Below, in pieces: positions 41,381 to 48,674 of a stretch of DNA of 64,000 nt. The stretch's first letter is position 1. Each line of letters begins with the position of its first letter. Source of the DNA: Actinomadura luzonensis (GTDB lineage Bacteria > Actinomycetota > Actinomycetes > Streptosporangiales > Streptosporangiaceae); assembly GCF_022664455.2 (NCBI RefSeq), contig NZ_JAKRKC020000002.1, positions 1,302,001 to 1,366,000 on the forward strand. The letters are read 5' to 3'. The notes under the pieces are model-generated. The model had not been told where the DNA came from, made no database searches, and saw only the letters and a program-made list of their open reading frames with translations. The position numbers and the translations under genes are program-made.

Positions 41381-44300
41381 TCACGGCGCCGCGCGGTCCG
41401 GCCGCTCGGAGATCCGGATCGCGTTCACGACCGGCGACCCCTGCCGGACGGCGAAGCGCACGTTGAGCTGCCCGTCGCTCACCCGGACCGTGTACTGCCT
41501 GGCCACGGCCGTGTACGTGCCCGCCTCCAGCGCCAGGTCCAGCGCCGGGATCGCGAGCTGCCCCTCGACGAGCACGTCGAACACGCGCTTGCCCATCTGC
41601 GTGTTCCGCACCTCGGCGAAGTCCAGCTCCACCGTGTACGTCCCGGCCGGCACCCCGTCGAAGCGGTACTCCAGCATGCCCTCGCGGGCGGTCCTGAACA
41701 GCGCCTGGTCGTCGGTGCCGGCGATGGTCCTGGACGTGCTCGCCGTGCGGTTCACGGTGCCGACCCAGCCGTAGGAACCCTGGGCGTACTTGCGGTCCGG
41801 CGTCCAGGAGTCACCGGCGGCGTCGGTCGCGGCCCTGGTGCCGCCCGCGTCGATCGCCACCTGCAGCTTGGGCACCACGACCGTCACCTTCACCTCGATG
41901 GTCGGCTGCCGCCCGCTGGCCGACCTGACCAGGATCCGCCCCGCGCGCGTCGTGCCCGGCGCGACCCCGGCGCTGGACACCGCCACCTTCAGCGTCGCCT
42001 GCTGCCCGGTGGCCAGGTCGCCGGCGGCGGGCGTCACCGCCGCCCACGTCTCGCCGGTCGCCGTGTACGGCGTCGGCGCCCCCAGGTTCGTGATCGTCAG
42101 CGTCCGGGTGCGGGTGGCGTCGGCCGGCATGACCACGGTCAGCTCCGCCGCCGACGCGCTCACCCGCCCGGTGACCAGCTCGGTGTCGATCCGCGTCACC
42201 GAGCCCGGCGCGATCGAGACGGCCTGGGTGAAGGTGCCGTAGTGCTCCTTGGCGACCACCACGTCGTAGTCGCCGGCCAGCACCTGGCCGTAGAAGGAGC
42301 CGTCCGCGCCGGTGGTGAACGTCGCCACGTCGCCCACCTTGACGGTCGCGCCCGCGATCGGGTCGCCGTCGTTGGCGTCGGTGACCGCGCCGGTGACCAG
42401 GCCGTGCCGGCTCGCGGCGAACGTCACGCCCTGCCCGGAGGCCAGCGCCGCCTCCTCGTAGGAGTACAGCAGCGCGTCGGTGCCGGTCGCGTTCTCGATG
42501 CCGGTCGTGGCGCTGGTGCCGCGGGCCCGCTCGCTGCCGAGGTCCCGGTAGCGGAAGGCGATCGAGCCGTCCTCGCCCAGCAGCGCCGCGAACGAGATCC
42601 GCTGCGCCGCGTCGTTGTAGAAGCCCACGTTGCGCCACTCCACCACGAACTGCCGGTGCGGGGCCGTGCCGGTCACCGCCGTGTACACGCCGGCCTGCGC
42701 GTCCACGACCAGGTCGTCCCAGTACGGGTACACCGCGTTGTTCGGCGTGCCGGAGGTGGGCAGCCGGCCGTTGCTCGCGGTGACCACCCGGTCGGGGGCG
42801 AAGGTGAGGAAGCCGTTCGTGGCGATCCACGCCTTGCCCTGGCCCGCGCCGTAGAACGGCACCGGGAACGGCAGCGTCACCTGCACGGCCTCGTCGTCGC
42901 CGGTCAGCGCCAGCTTCTCGGTCCCGGCCGGGAACGGCTGCGCGCCGGCCCGGCAGGTGTAGCCGAACCCGTCGCCGCGCAGCGGCAGCTCGACGTCCTT
43001 CGTCACGTCCCCGGACACGGTGATCTCGGCGGACGCCGGGCTGGAGCAGCGGGAGGCCGGGGTGACGGTCAGCTCGTAGCCGCCCGCGGGCAGGGTGAGG
43101 CTGTAGCGGCCGGCCGCGTCGGTGACGGCGCTGACCGGCGTCCCCGTGGCGGCGACGGTCGCGCCCGCCTCGGGCGTGCCGGCCGTGGTGACCGTGCCGG
43201 ACACCGTGCCCGTGGCCTTGCGCGTCATCGGCACGGCGGCGGTCGCGGCCTGCCCGGCGGTGATCGTCACCGGCACGGTCGCGGTGTCGTAGCCGAACTT
43301 CACGGCGGTGATCTCGTAGTCGCCGGCCGGCAGGCGCGGGACGGCGTACGCGCCGTCCGCGCCCGTGGTCACCGTGCGGCGCACCGCGCCCGCCACGGTG
43401 ACCGTGACCCCGGCCAGCGGCGCGCCGCCGGAGGTGACCGTGCCGCTCAGGTCGCCGGTCCCGCCCGTGGGGGCGGCGCGGACGGCGGCGTAGGCGTCGA
43501 GCCGGCCCTCGCCCCACACGTTGTTGTCGGCCGCGGTGCCGCCGCAGCTCGTGTCGTCCACGTCCACGGCGGTGGAGTCCAGCAGCGGGCGGGTGGCCGC
43601 CACGTCGCCCTGCAACGCCGGCGCCGCCGACCAGATCAGCGCCACCGTGGCCGCCACGTGCGGCGAGGCCATCGAGGTGCCGGTGTAGCTGTCGTAGCCG
43701 CCGCCGGGGACGGAGGAGCGCACGTTGACGCCGGGCGCGGCGATGTTCGGCTTGGTCTCGCCGCCCTCGCCCTCGCCCTTGCTGGAGCGGGCGTACAGGG
43801 CGTTGCCGACGTCGAAGCCGCCCGCGCTGTAGCTGATGGCGTACTGGCCGGGGGAGCCGGAGGTGTCGCAGGCCGGGCCCTCGTTGCCGTTGGCGAAGGC
43901 CGGGAAGATGCCGGCCGCCACCCACGCCTCGACGGTCTCCTTGTACCAGGGGTCGAACCCGTCGCCGCCCCAGGAGTTGTTGACGATGTCGGGCGCGAGG
44001 TCCGGGCGCGGGTTGCCGCCCGACAGGTCCGTGGGCGCCAGGATCCACTGCCCGGCCGCCAGCAGGGACGCGTCGGTGCAGGTGTTCAGCTCGCAGCCCT
44101 TGGCGGCGATCCAGCGGGCGCCGGGGGCGACGCCGATGCCGTTCGCGCCGACCATGGTGCCCATCACGTGGGTGCCGTGCCCGTTGTTGTCGCACGGCGC
44201 CGACGTCGGGCAGACCCGGGCCGGGTCGAACCAGTTGTAGTCGTGCGTCACCGTGCCGTCCGGGTTCCTGCCCCGGTAGCTCGCGGCCAGCTCGGGATGG

Positions 44301-44884
44301 TCGAACTGGGCGCCGGAGTCGATCGTGGCGACCACGATGCCCTCGCCCCGGTCGCCCGTCTCGCTCCACACGCGCGGCGCGCCGATCCGGTCGATGTTCC
44401 ACTCGACCGCGTTCACCCGAGCCTCGGCCCTGCCCTGCACCGGCTTCGGCAGGCTGAGCGTGCGGACCGGCGAGATGGCCTCGACCTCGGGCAGCTTGGC
44501 GATCTCGGTGGCGAGCTTCTCGTCGGCGGTCACCCGCACCGCGTTGACGATCCAGTACGAGGTGTAGTCGGCGGCGCGGGCGTCCAGCAGCTTGCGCAGG
44601 CCCTGCTGGGAGCTGTCGGCGCGCTCGGTCTTGGCCTCCAGGACCAGCTCGGCCTTGGCCTGCTTGGTGGCGGCCCGGCGGGCGCCGCTCAGGTCGGCCG
44701 CGCCCTTCATCCGGACCCAGAAGGTGGCCTTGCCGTCCTGCTCCAGCGTCGCCTGGACAGCGCTGTCGATCTTGCCGGGGTCAGGTGCGGCCTGCGCCAC
44801 GGCCTGCGGAGCGGCCTGACTGGCTAACAGGGCGGCGGTGACGAGCCCGGCGAGGGCCGCCCGCCGGCGGGGGGTGATGAGCAC
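41381..44884 (-). CDS. Secreted subtilisin-like serine protease with malectin-like C-terminus
   Basis: This 1167-residue preproprotein begins with the signal peptide RRRAALAGLVTAALLASQAA, and a ~140-residue inhibitor-like propeptide follows. The S8 catalytic triad is D189 (VVATIDSGAQFDHPEL), H236 (NNGHGTHVMG) and S404 (GTSMASPHVAA), with FANGNEGPACD as the oxyanion region. Three carboxypeptidase-regulatory-like beta modules (GTVTSGGAPLAGVTVTVAG and similar) follow, then a PapD-like stretch, then a malectin-like module (VAIDAGGTRAATDAAGDSWT to NAIRISERPD) that probably binds carbohydrate. AAGGAG precedes GTG 44884. The protein is extracellular. Confidence 0.94.
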   Translation of the reverse strand: MLITPRRRAALAGLVTAALLASQAAPQAVAQAAPDPGKIDSAVQATLEQDGKATFWVRMKGAADLSGARRAATKQAKAELVLEAKTERADSSQQGLRKLLDARAADYTSYWIVNAVRVTADEKLATEIAKLPEVEAISPVRTLSLPKPVQGRAEARVNAVEWNIDRIGAPRVWSETGDRGEGIVVATIDSGAQFDHPELAASYRGRNPDGTVTHDYNWFDPARVCPTSAPCDNNGHGTHVMGTMVGANGIGVAPGARWIAAKGCELNTCTDASLLAAGQWILAPTDLSGGNPRPDLAPDIVNNSWGGDGFDPWYKETVEAWVAAGIFPAFANGNEGPACDTSGSPGQYAISYSAGGFDVGNALYARSSKGEGEGGETKPNIAAPGVNVRSSVPGGGYDSYTGTSMASPHVAATVALIWSAAPALQGDVAATRPLLDSTAVDVDDTSCGGTAADNNVWGEGRLDAYAAVRAAPTGGTGDLSGTVTSGGAPLAGVTVTVAGAVRRTVTTGADGAYAVPRLPAGDYEITAVKFGYDTATVPVTITAGQAATAAVPMTRKATGTVSGTVTTAGTPEAGATVAATGTPVSAVTDAAGRYSLTLPAGGYELTVTPASRCSSPASAEITVSGDVTKDVELPLRGDGFGYTCRAGAQPFPAGTEKLALTGDDEAVQVTLPFPVPFYGAGQGKAWIATNGFLTFAPDRVVTASNGRLPTSGTPNNAVYPYWDDLVVDAQAGVYTAVTGTAPHRQFVVEWRNVGFYNDAAQRISFAALLGEDGSIAFRYRDLGSERARGTSATTGIENATGTDALLYSYEEAALASGQGVTFAASRHGLVTGAVTDANDGDPIAGATVKVGDVATFTTGADGSFYGQVLAGDYDVVVAKEHYGTFTQAVSIAPGSVTRIDTELVTGRVSASAAELTVVMPADATRTRTLTITNLGAPTPYTATGETWAAVTPAAGDLATGQQATLKVAVSSAGVAPGTTRAGRILVRSASGRQPTIEVKVTVVVPKLQVAIDAGGTRAATDAAGDSWTPDRKYAQGSYGWVGTVNRTASTSRTIAGTDDQALFRTAREGMLEYRFDGVPAGTYTVELDFAEVRNTQMGKRVFDVLVEGQLAIPALDLALEAGTYTAVARQYTVRVSDGQLNVRFAVRQGSPVVNAIRISERPDRAAP

Positions 44885-45010
44885 ACGCTCTCCTTCACGG
44901 CGTCGGGGGGAGAAGTGATCTTTCCGCCTCTGTCGAGAAGAGTGAAGCGCGCATGTCGGGAAAGCAAGGCTTGCGGTAAACCGTGACGTGACGGAGAGAA
45001 ACCTTTTCGG

Positions 45011-46453
45011 TCAGCTGAAATGCCGCCAGCGCGGCCAGCTCACCGACCAGGGAGTACGCAGCCCGCGGCACAGCCACACACCGAGGCCCTGCTCCTCGTT
45101 CTCCAGACCGGCGCCGTTGTCGACGGTGGCCCGCTGCTCGCACGAGCCGAACTGGGCGCGCGCCCGCGGCCCCACGTTGACCAGGACCGCCGTGGTGCCG
45201 GTGTCCGGCGGCGGGCCGTACAGCCAGAGCTGGTTGTGCCCCGAGTACACGCGCGGCACCCCGGCCCGCACCAGCGCGCCGTGCTCGCCGTAGCTGCCGG
45301 TGAACACCACCGCCGTCGCCTGCTCGGCCGGCGGGATCGCGCGCCGCGCCTCCTGCACGGCCGCCACGAACGCCGGCCAGCCGACGGACTCGCGCGCGAC
45401 CTCGTTCAGGCCCGGCACCGGCGTCGCCGCCAGGTCCGCCACCGGCACCAGCGGCAGCGCCAGCACCGCCGAGCACAGCCCGCTCGCCGCGAGCCCCGCC
45501 ACCGCCCACCACCGCGCCCGCCGGGCCGCCGCGCCCACCGTGACGCACCCGGCGGCGAACAGCAGCAGGATCAGCCCCCCCGTGTAGTCGAAGCGGCCCC
45601 CGCTGAGCAGCGTCAGCGCCGCCGCCACCGGGTAGGCCACCGCCAGCGCCCGCACCCGCCGGTCGCGCCACAGCCGCACGAACCCGAACACCGCGATCAC
45701 CGACACCGCCGGCCCGAACAGCGTGAGCTGCATCGGCACGAACAGCACCCGCAGCTCCGCGCCCTTGTCCGCGCTGAGCGCCGCCGCCATCTTGAGCTGC
45801 GGCCAGTCGTTGGTCACCTGGTAGAGGAGGTTCGGCACGGCGAGCGCGAGCGCCAGCGCCGCCCCCGCCCACAGCCACGGGCTGCGCAGCGCCCGGCGCG
45901 GCCCGGCGAGCAGCAGCCCGGCGGCCAGCCCGAGCACCAGCAGCGCGATGAGGTGCTTGTTGTAGGTGGCCAGGCCGATGACCGCGCCCGCGGCCAGCCA
46001 CCAGCGCGGCTCCTGCTCGCGCAGCAGCGCCTTCAGCAGGAACAGGATCGCCGCCGCCCACAGCGGCAGGTCGAAGCTGAGCGTCAGCAGCGTGTGCCCG
46101 GCGATCAGCGTGTACGCCCCCGTCGCCGTGCCCGCCGCCGCCACCGCCTGGGCCAGCCGGCCGCCGTCCAGCTCGCGCGTGATGAGCGCCACCAGCCAGA
46201 CCAGGACCGCCACGGCCAGGGCGGGGAACACCCGGATGCCGGTCACCGTGTCGCCGAACAGGCCGACGCCGGCCCCGGCCAGCAGCGGCGTCAGCGGCGG
46301 CTGGTCCACGTAGCCCCAGGCGGGGTGCTCCGACAGCACGCGGAAGTACAGCTCGTCGCGGTGGTAGCCGTACCAGGGGCTCAGCGCCAGCAGCGCCCCG
46401 AACAGCAGGACCGCGATCACCGTGACCGACCGCCACGCCAAGGGCCGCTCCAT
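45011..46453 (-). CDS. GT39/ArnT-like polytopic membrane glycosyltransferase
   Basis: This 480-residue protein has about 11 helices and uses a polyprenyl-phosphate sugar donor in the GT-C fold. The N-terminal loop LSPWYGYHRDELYFRVLSEH followed by AWGYVDQPPLTPLLAGAG contains the acidic RDE and the YVDQPPLTP motif characteristic of dolichyl-phosphate-mannose/ArnT-like enzymes. The C-terminal ~120 residues form an extracytoplasmic domain. ATG 46453 is preceded by TAGCTT at 8 nt, so it is probably leaderless. GTG 46513 upstream is in frame but overlaps the TetR end. Confidence 0.88.
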   Translation of the reverse strand: MERPLAWRSVTVIAVLLFGALLALSPWYGYHRDELYFRVLSEHPAWGYVDQPPLTPLLAGAGVGLFGDTVTGIRVFPALAVAVLVWLVALITRELDGGRLAQAVAAAGTATGAYTLIAGHTLLTLSFDLPLWAAAILFLLKALLREQEPRWWLAAGAVIGLATYNKHLIALLVLGLAAGLLLAGPRRALRSPWLWAGAALALALAVPNLLYQVTNDWPQLKMAAALSADKGAELRVLFVPMQLTLFGPAVSVIAVFGFVRLWRDRRVRALAVAYPVAAALTLLSGGRFDYTGGLILLLFAAGCVTVGAAARRARWWAVAGLAASGLCSAVLALPLVPVADLAATPVPGLNEVARESVGWPAFVAAVQEARRAIPPAEQATAVVFTGSYGEHGALVRAGVPRVYSGHNQLWLYGPPPDTGTTAVLVNVGPRARAQFGSCEQRATVDNGAGLENEEQGLGVWLCRGLRTPWSVSWPRWRHFS

Positions 46454-46461
46454 GAACGCCC

Positions 46462-46467
46462 AAGCTA
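46462..46467 (-). promoter_or_regulatory. Leaderless-type -10 box of the GT39 gene
   Basis: TAGCTT (minus strand) lies 8 nt upstream of ATG 46453 with no Shine-Dalgarno site. Confidence 0.4.
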
Positions 46468-46509
46468 GATCCTCTGACCCCGCTTTGTCACGACCCCTAG
46501 CAGGCCCTA

Positions 46510-47190
46510 TCACGACCCCTGGGGAGCCTCCGGCGTTCCGGCCGGGTCATAACCCAGCGCCCGCAGAAGGGCCAGGAAATACGCCTTGATCTCGGCGGCG
46601 CTCTCGTCGTCGTCGTGCATGCCGACGTGGTTGAGCACCGCCGCCGTCAGCGCCTCCTCCACCACGTCGAGGTCGGTCGCGGCGGGCAGCCGGCCGAGGT
46701 CGCGGGCGCGGGCCAGCGTCGCGCGCACCATCGCCCGGCGGCGGCCGCCGTTGACCGCGCGGTAGGCCGCGCCGAGCGCCGGGTAGTCGTCGCGGGCGGC
46801 GTACAGGCGGCGCAGCAGCCGGCGGTGGCGCGGCTCCTCCAGGTACGCCGCCCAGTCGCCGACCATGTGGCCGAGGTCGCGCCAGCCGGTGAAGGACGGG
46901 TCGTGGTCGTGGTTGGCCCACTCCAGGGCGCGCACCAGCAGCTCGGTCTTGCCCGCATAGCGGCGGTAGACCGTCGCCCGGGTGACGCCGGCCCGCCGGG
47001 CGACCTGCTCGATGCTGGTCTGCTCGGCGCCCACCTCGATCAGCAGGTCCAGCGCCGCGGCCAGGATGGCCAGGTCGGCCTCCTGGCTGCGCGGCCGCCC
47101 CGCCCTGCCTCGCGCGCCGTCCTGTGCGCCGTCCTGTGCGCTGCCCGCGTCGCCCGGCGCGCCGGCCGGGCGCGGCGCTCTCGTCGTCAT
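46510..47190 (-). CDS. TetR-family regulator downstream of a P450
   Basis: This 226-residue protein has a disordered N-terminal ~35 residues containing a DGAQDGARG repeat. The TetR domain follows: LDLLIEVGAEQTSIEQVARR and AGVTRATVYRRYAGKTELLV. The ligand domain ends with SAAEIKAYFLALLRALG. ATG 47190 has GGAGGAC upstream. It follows the P450 gene by 37 bp on the same strand and probably represses the pair through the palindrome at 48450-48470 (inference). Confidence 0.9.
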   Translation of the reverse strand: MTTRAPRPAGAPGDAGSAQDGAQDGARGRAGRPRSQEADLAILAAALDLLIEVGAEQTSIEQVARRAGVTRATVYRRYAGKTELLVRALEWANHDHDPSFTGWRDLGHMVGDWAAYLEEPRHRRLLRRLYAARDDYPALGAAYRAVNGGRRRAMVRATLARARDLGRLPAATDLDVVEEALTAAVLNHVGMHDDDESAAEIKAYFLALLRALGYDPAGTPEAPQGS

Positions 47191-47227
47191 GCCTGTCGCG
47201 TCCTCCGGGCATGAGTCTATTGACCCC

Positions 47228-48415
47228 TCACGGCTTCTCGTCCCAGGTGACCGGCAGGCTGTGCAGGCCGTGGATGGCGGTCTCGGTGCGCAGCGGCACC
47301 TCGCCGGGGGCGGCGGCCAGGCGCAGCGACGGGAAACGGGCGAACAGCGCGGGCAGCGCCGCCCGCAGCTCGACCCGGGCGAGCTGCTGGCCGAGGCACT
47401 GGTGCACGCCGTGGCCGAAGCCGAGGTGGCCGGTGGCGTCGCGGTCCACGTCCAGGACGTCGGGGGAGGGGAAGCGGCCGGGGTCGCGGCCGGCGGCCGG
47501 CAGCGAGATCGTGACCGTCTCACCCGCCCGGACGACCTCGCCGCCCAGCTCCACGTCCTCCAGCGCGGTGCGCACCAGGAACGGGATGATGCCGAGGTAG
47601 CGCAGCAGCTCCTCCACGGCCCGCCCGGCCCGCTCCGGGCCCGCGCGCAGCGCGTCCTGCGCGCCCGGGTGCGTCAGCAGCGCGAACGTCCCGAGGGCGA
47701 GCACGTTGGCGGTGGTGTCGAGTCCCGCGCCGAGCAGCATGAAGGCGATGTTGGCCAGCTCCTCGTCGGACAGGCCGGCGCGGGTCAGGCCGCTCAGCAG
47801 GTCGTCGGCCGGGGCCGCCCGCTTGGCCGTCACCAGCTCCCGGAGCTGCCCCTGGATCGCCAGGAACGCGGCCAGCTTCTCCTCCTGCGGCAGGGCGGCC
47901 TGCGACAGCCGGGCGGCCTGCGCGGTGAAGCCCGGCCTGGCCTGCTCGGGGACGCCCAGCAGCTCGCAGATCACCACTGCGGGGACCGGCGCGGCGAACG
48001 TCTCCACCAGGTCGGCGGGCGGGCCCTTGCGCTCCATGGCGTCCAGGTGCTCCCGGGTGATCTCCTCGACCCGCTCCGTCAGCAGCCGCATCCGCCGCAC
48101 CGTGAACTCGCCGGTCAGCAGGTGCCGGTAGCGGGTGTGCTCGGGCGGGTCGGCCACCAGGAACACGCCGGGCGGCGCGGGGGGCGGGGCGGGCTCGTCC
48201 GGCCGGCCGACGGGCAGGTGGCGCAGCTCGGGCCGGACGCTGAAGCGCCGGTCGGCCAGCACCTGGCGGGCGAGGGCCCAGCCGGTCACCAGCCAGCCGA
48301 GGTGGCCGTCGGGGTAGGCCAGGCGGGACAGCGGGCCGCGCTCGCGCAGGCCCTCGGGCGGGTCGAAGGGGTTGGGCCGCTCGACGGGCAGCGGGGCCGC
48401 CGGGGTTTCGGGCAT
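47228..48415 (-). CDS. Cytochrome P450
   Basis: This 395-residue soluble bacterial P450 has the I-helix FMLLGAGLDTTANVLALG (AGxDTT), the K-helix EELLRY (ExxR) and the haem loop GHLGFGHGVHQCLGQQLARV (Cys about 340). FLVADPPEHTRYRHLLTGEF is the C-helix WxxxR-like region with ligand-pocket DPPEHTR. This is the CYP105/107-type layout dependent on ferredoxin, but no ferredoxin gene is adjacent. AGGAGGAC lies 9 nt before ATG 48415. Transcription likely starts near the 48450-48470 palindrome and runs into the TetR gene. Confidence 0.94.
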   Translation of the reverse strand: MPETPAAPLPVERPNPFDPPEGLRERGPLSRLAYPDGHLGWLVTGWALARQVLADRRFSVRPELRHLPVGRPDEPAPPPAPPGVFLVADPPEHTRYRHLLTGEFTVRRMRLLTERVEEITREHLDAMERKGPPADLVETFAAPVPAVVICELLGVPEQARPGFTAQAARLSQAALPQEEKLAAFLAIQGQLRELVTAKRAAPADDLLSGLTRAGLSDEELANIAFMLLGAGLDTTANVLALGTFALLTHPGAQDALRAGPERAGRAVEELLRYLGIIPFLVRTALEDVELGGEVVRAGETVTISLPAAGRDPGRFPSPDVLDVDRDATGHLGFGHGVHQCLGQQLARVELRAALPALFARFPSLRLAAAPGEVPLRTETAIHGLHSLPVTWDEKP

Positions 48416-48449
48416 GGACGACGTCCTCCTCGGGATCGTGCCGAATAGG

Positions 48450-48470
48450 AATACAGTACAGCTCTGTATT
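48450..48470. promoter_or_regulatory. TetR-type operator upstream of the P450-TetR operon
   Basis: AATACAG (48450-48456) and CTGTATT (48464-48470) are perfect inverted arms around 7 bases. A nested second dyad, TACAG-CT-CTGTA (48457-48468), shares the right arm. The site lies 35-55 bp upstream of the P450 start and is AT-rich in a GC-rich context. It is a strong candidate binding site for the TetR protein encoded at 46510-47190. Confidence 0.7.
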
Positions 48471-48529
48471 GGAAATGGTCCACGGCGGGTCGCGTTGCGC
48501 GATCTTGATAGGACGGTTAACCTGTCGGC

Positions 48530-48571
48530 ATGCGAAACAGCGCTCAGCTCCAGTGGTGGCGCCGCTCCTAG
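48530..48571 (+). CDS. trpL: Trp leader peptide (attenuator peptide)
   Basis: This 13-codon frame encodes MRNSAQLQWWRRS and stops at TAG. It carries two adjacent Trp codons (TGG TGG, 48554-48559) immediately before the first attenuator hairpin and upstream of the anthranilate synthase gene. Tandem Trp codons in so short a frame are the hallmark of ribosome-mediated trp attenuation. No strong Shine-Dalgarno site precedes the ATG; the TAACCT and GTCGG context leaves the translation start slightly uncertain. Confidence 0.85.
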   Translation: MRNSAQLQWWRRS

Positions 48572-48626
48572 GCGGCGCGAGTTTCGCATTCCTCATCGGA
48601 CGGCCGCCCCGGAAGGCGGCCTTTCT
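48532..48626 (+). promoter_or_regulatory. Trp attenuator with alternative hairpins
   Basis: The 1:2 pause stem pairs GCGCCGC (48559-48565) with GCGGCGC (48572-48578), directly behind the Trp codons. The terminator 3:4 pairs GGCCGCC (48602-48608) with GGCGGCC (48615-48621) and is followed by TTTCTC. The antiterminator 2:3 pairs GGCGGC (48571-48576) with GCCGCC (48603-48608). An outer stem GCGAAAC/GTTTCGC (48532-48538 with 48581-48587) encloses the peptide frame. Stalling at scarce Trp-tRNA would free strand 2 for the antiterminator. Confidence 0.82.
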
Positions 48627-48674
48627 CGTGTCCGCCCCCGGGGCTCGATCATGTGACGTGGTAAGGGGCAGCAA

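Noticed and set aside
39776..44827. A 1683-codon open frame on the + strand opposite the hydrolase and protease genes
   Set aside because: Its product is His/Arg/Gly/Val-rich nonsense with no domain; it is the mirror of genuine minus-strand genes with GC-rich third positions.
44964..44974. GCAAG-G-CTTGC palindrome upstream of the protease
   Set aside because: Short and 80 bp from the start codon; a dyad of this size is expected by chance in such DNA, so I did not call an operator.
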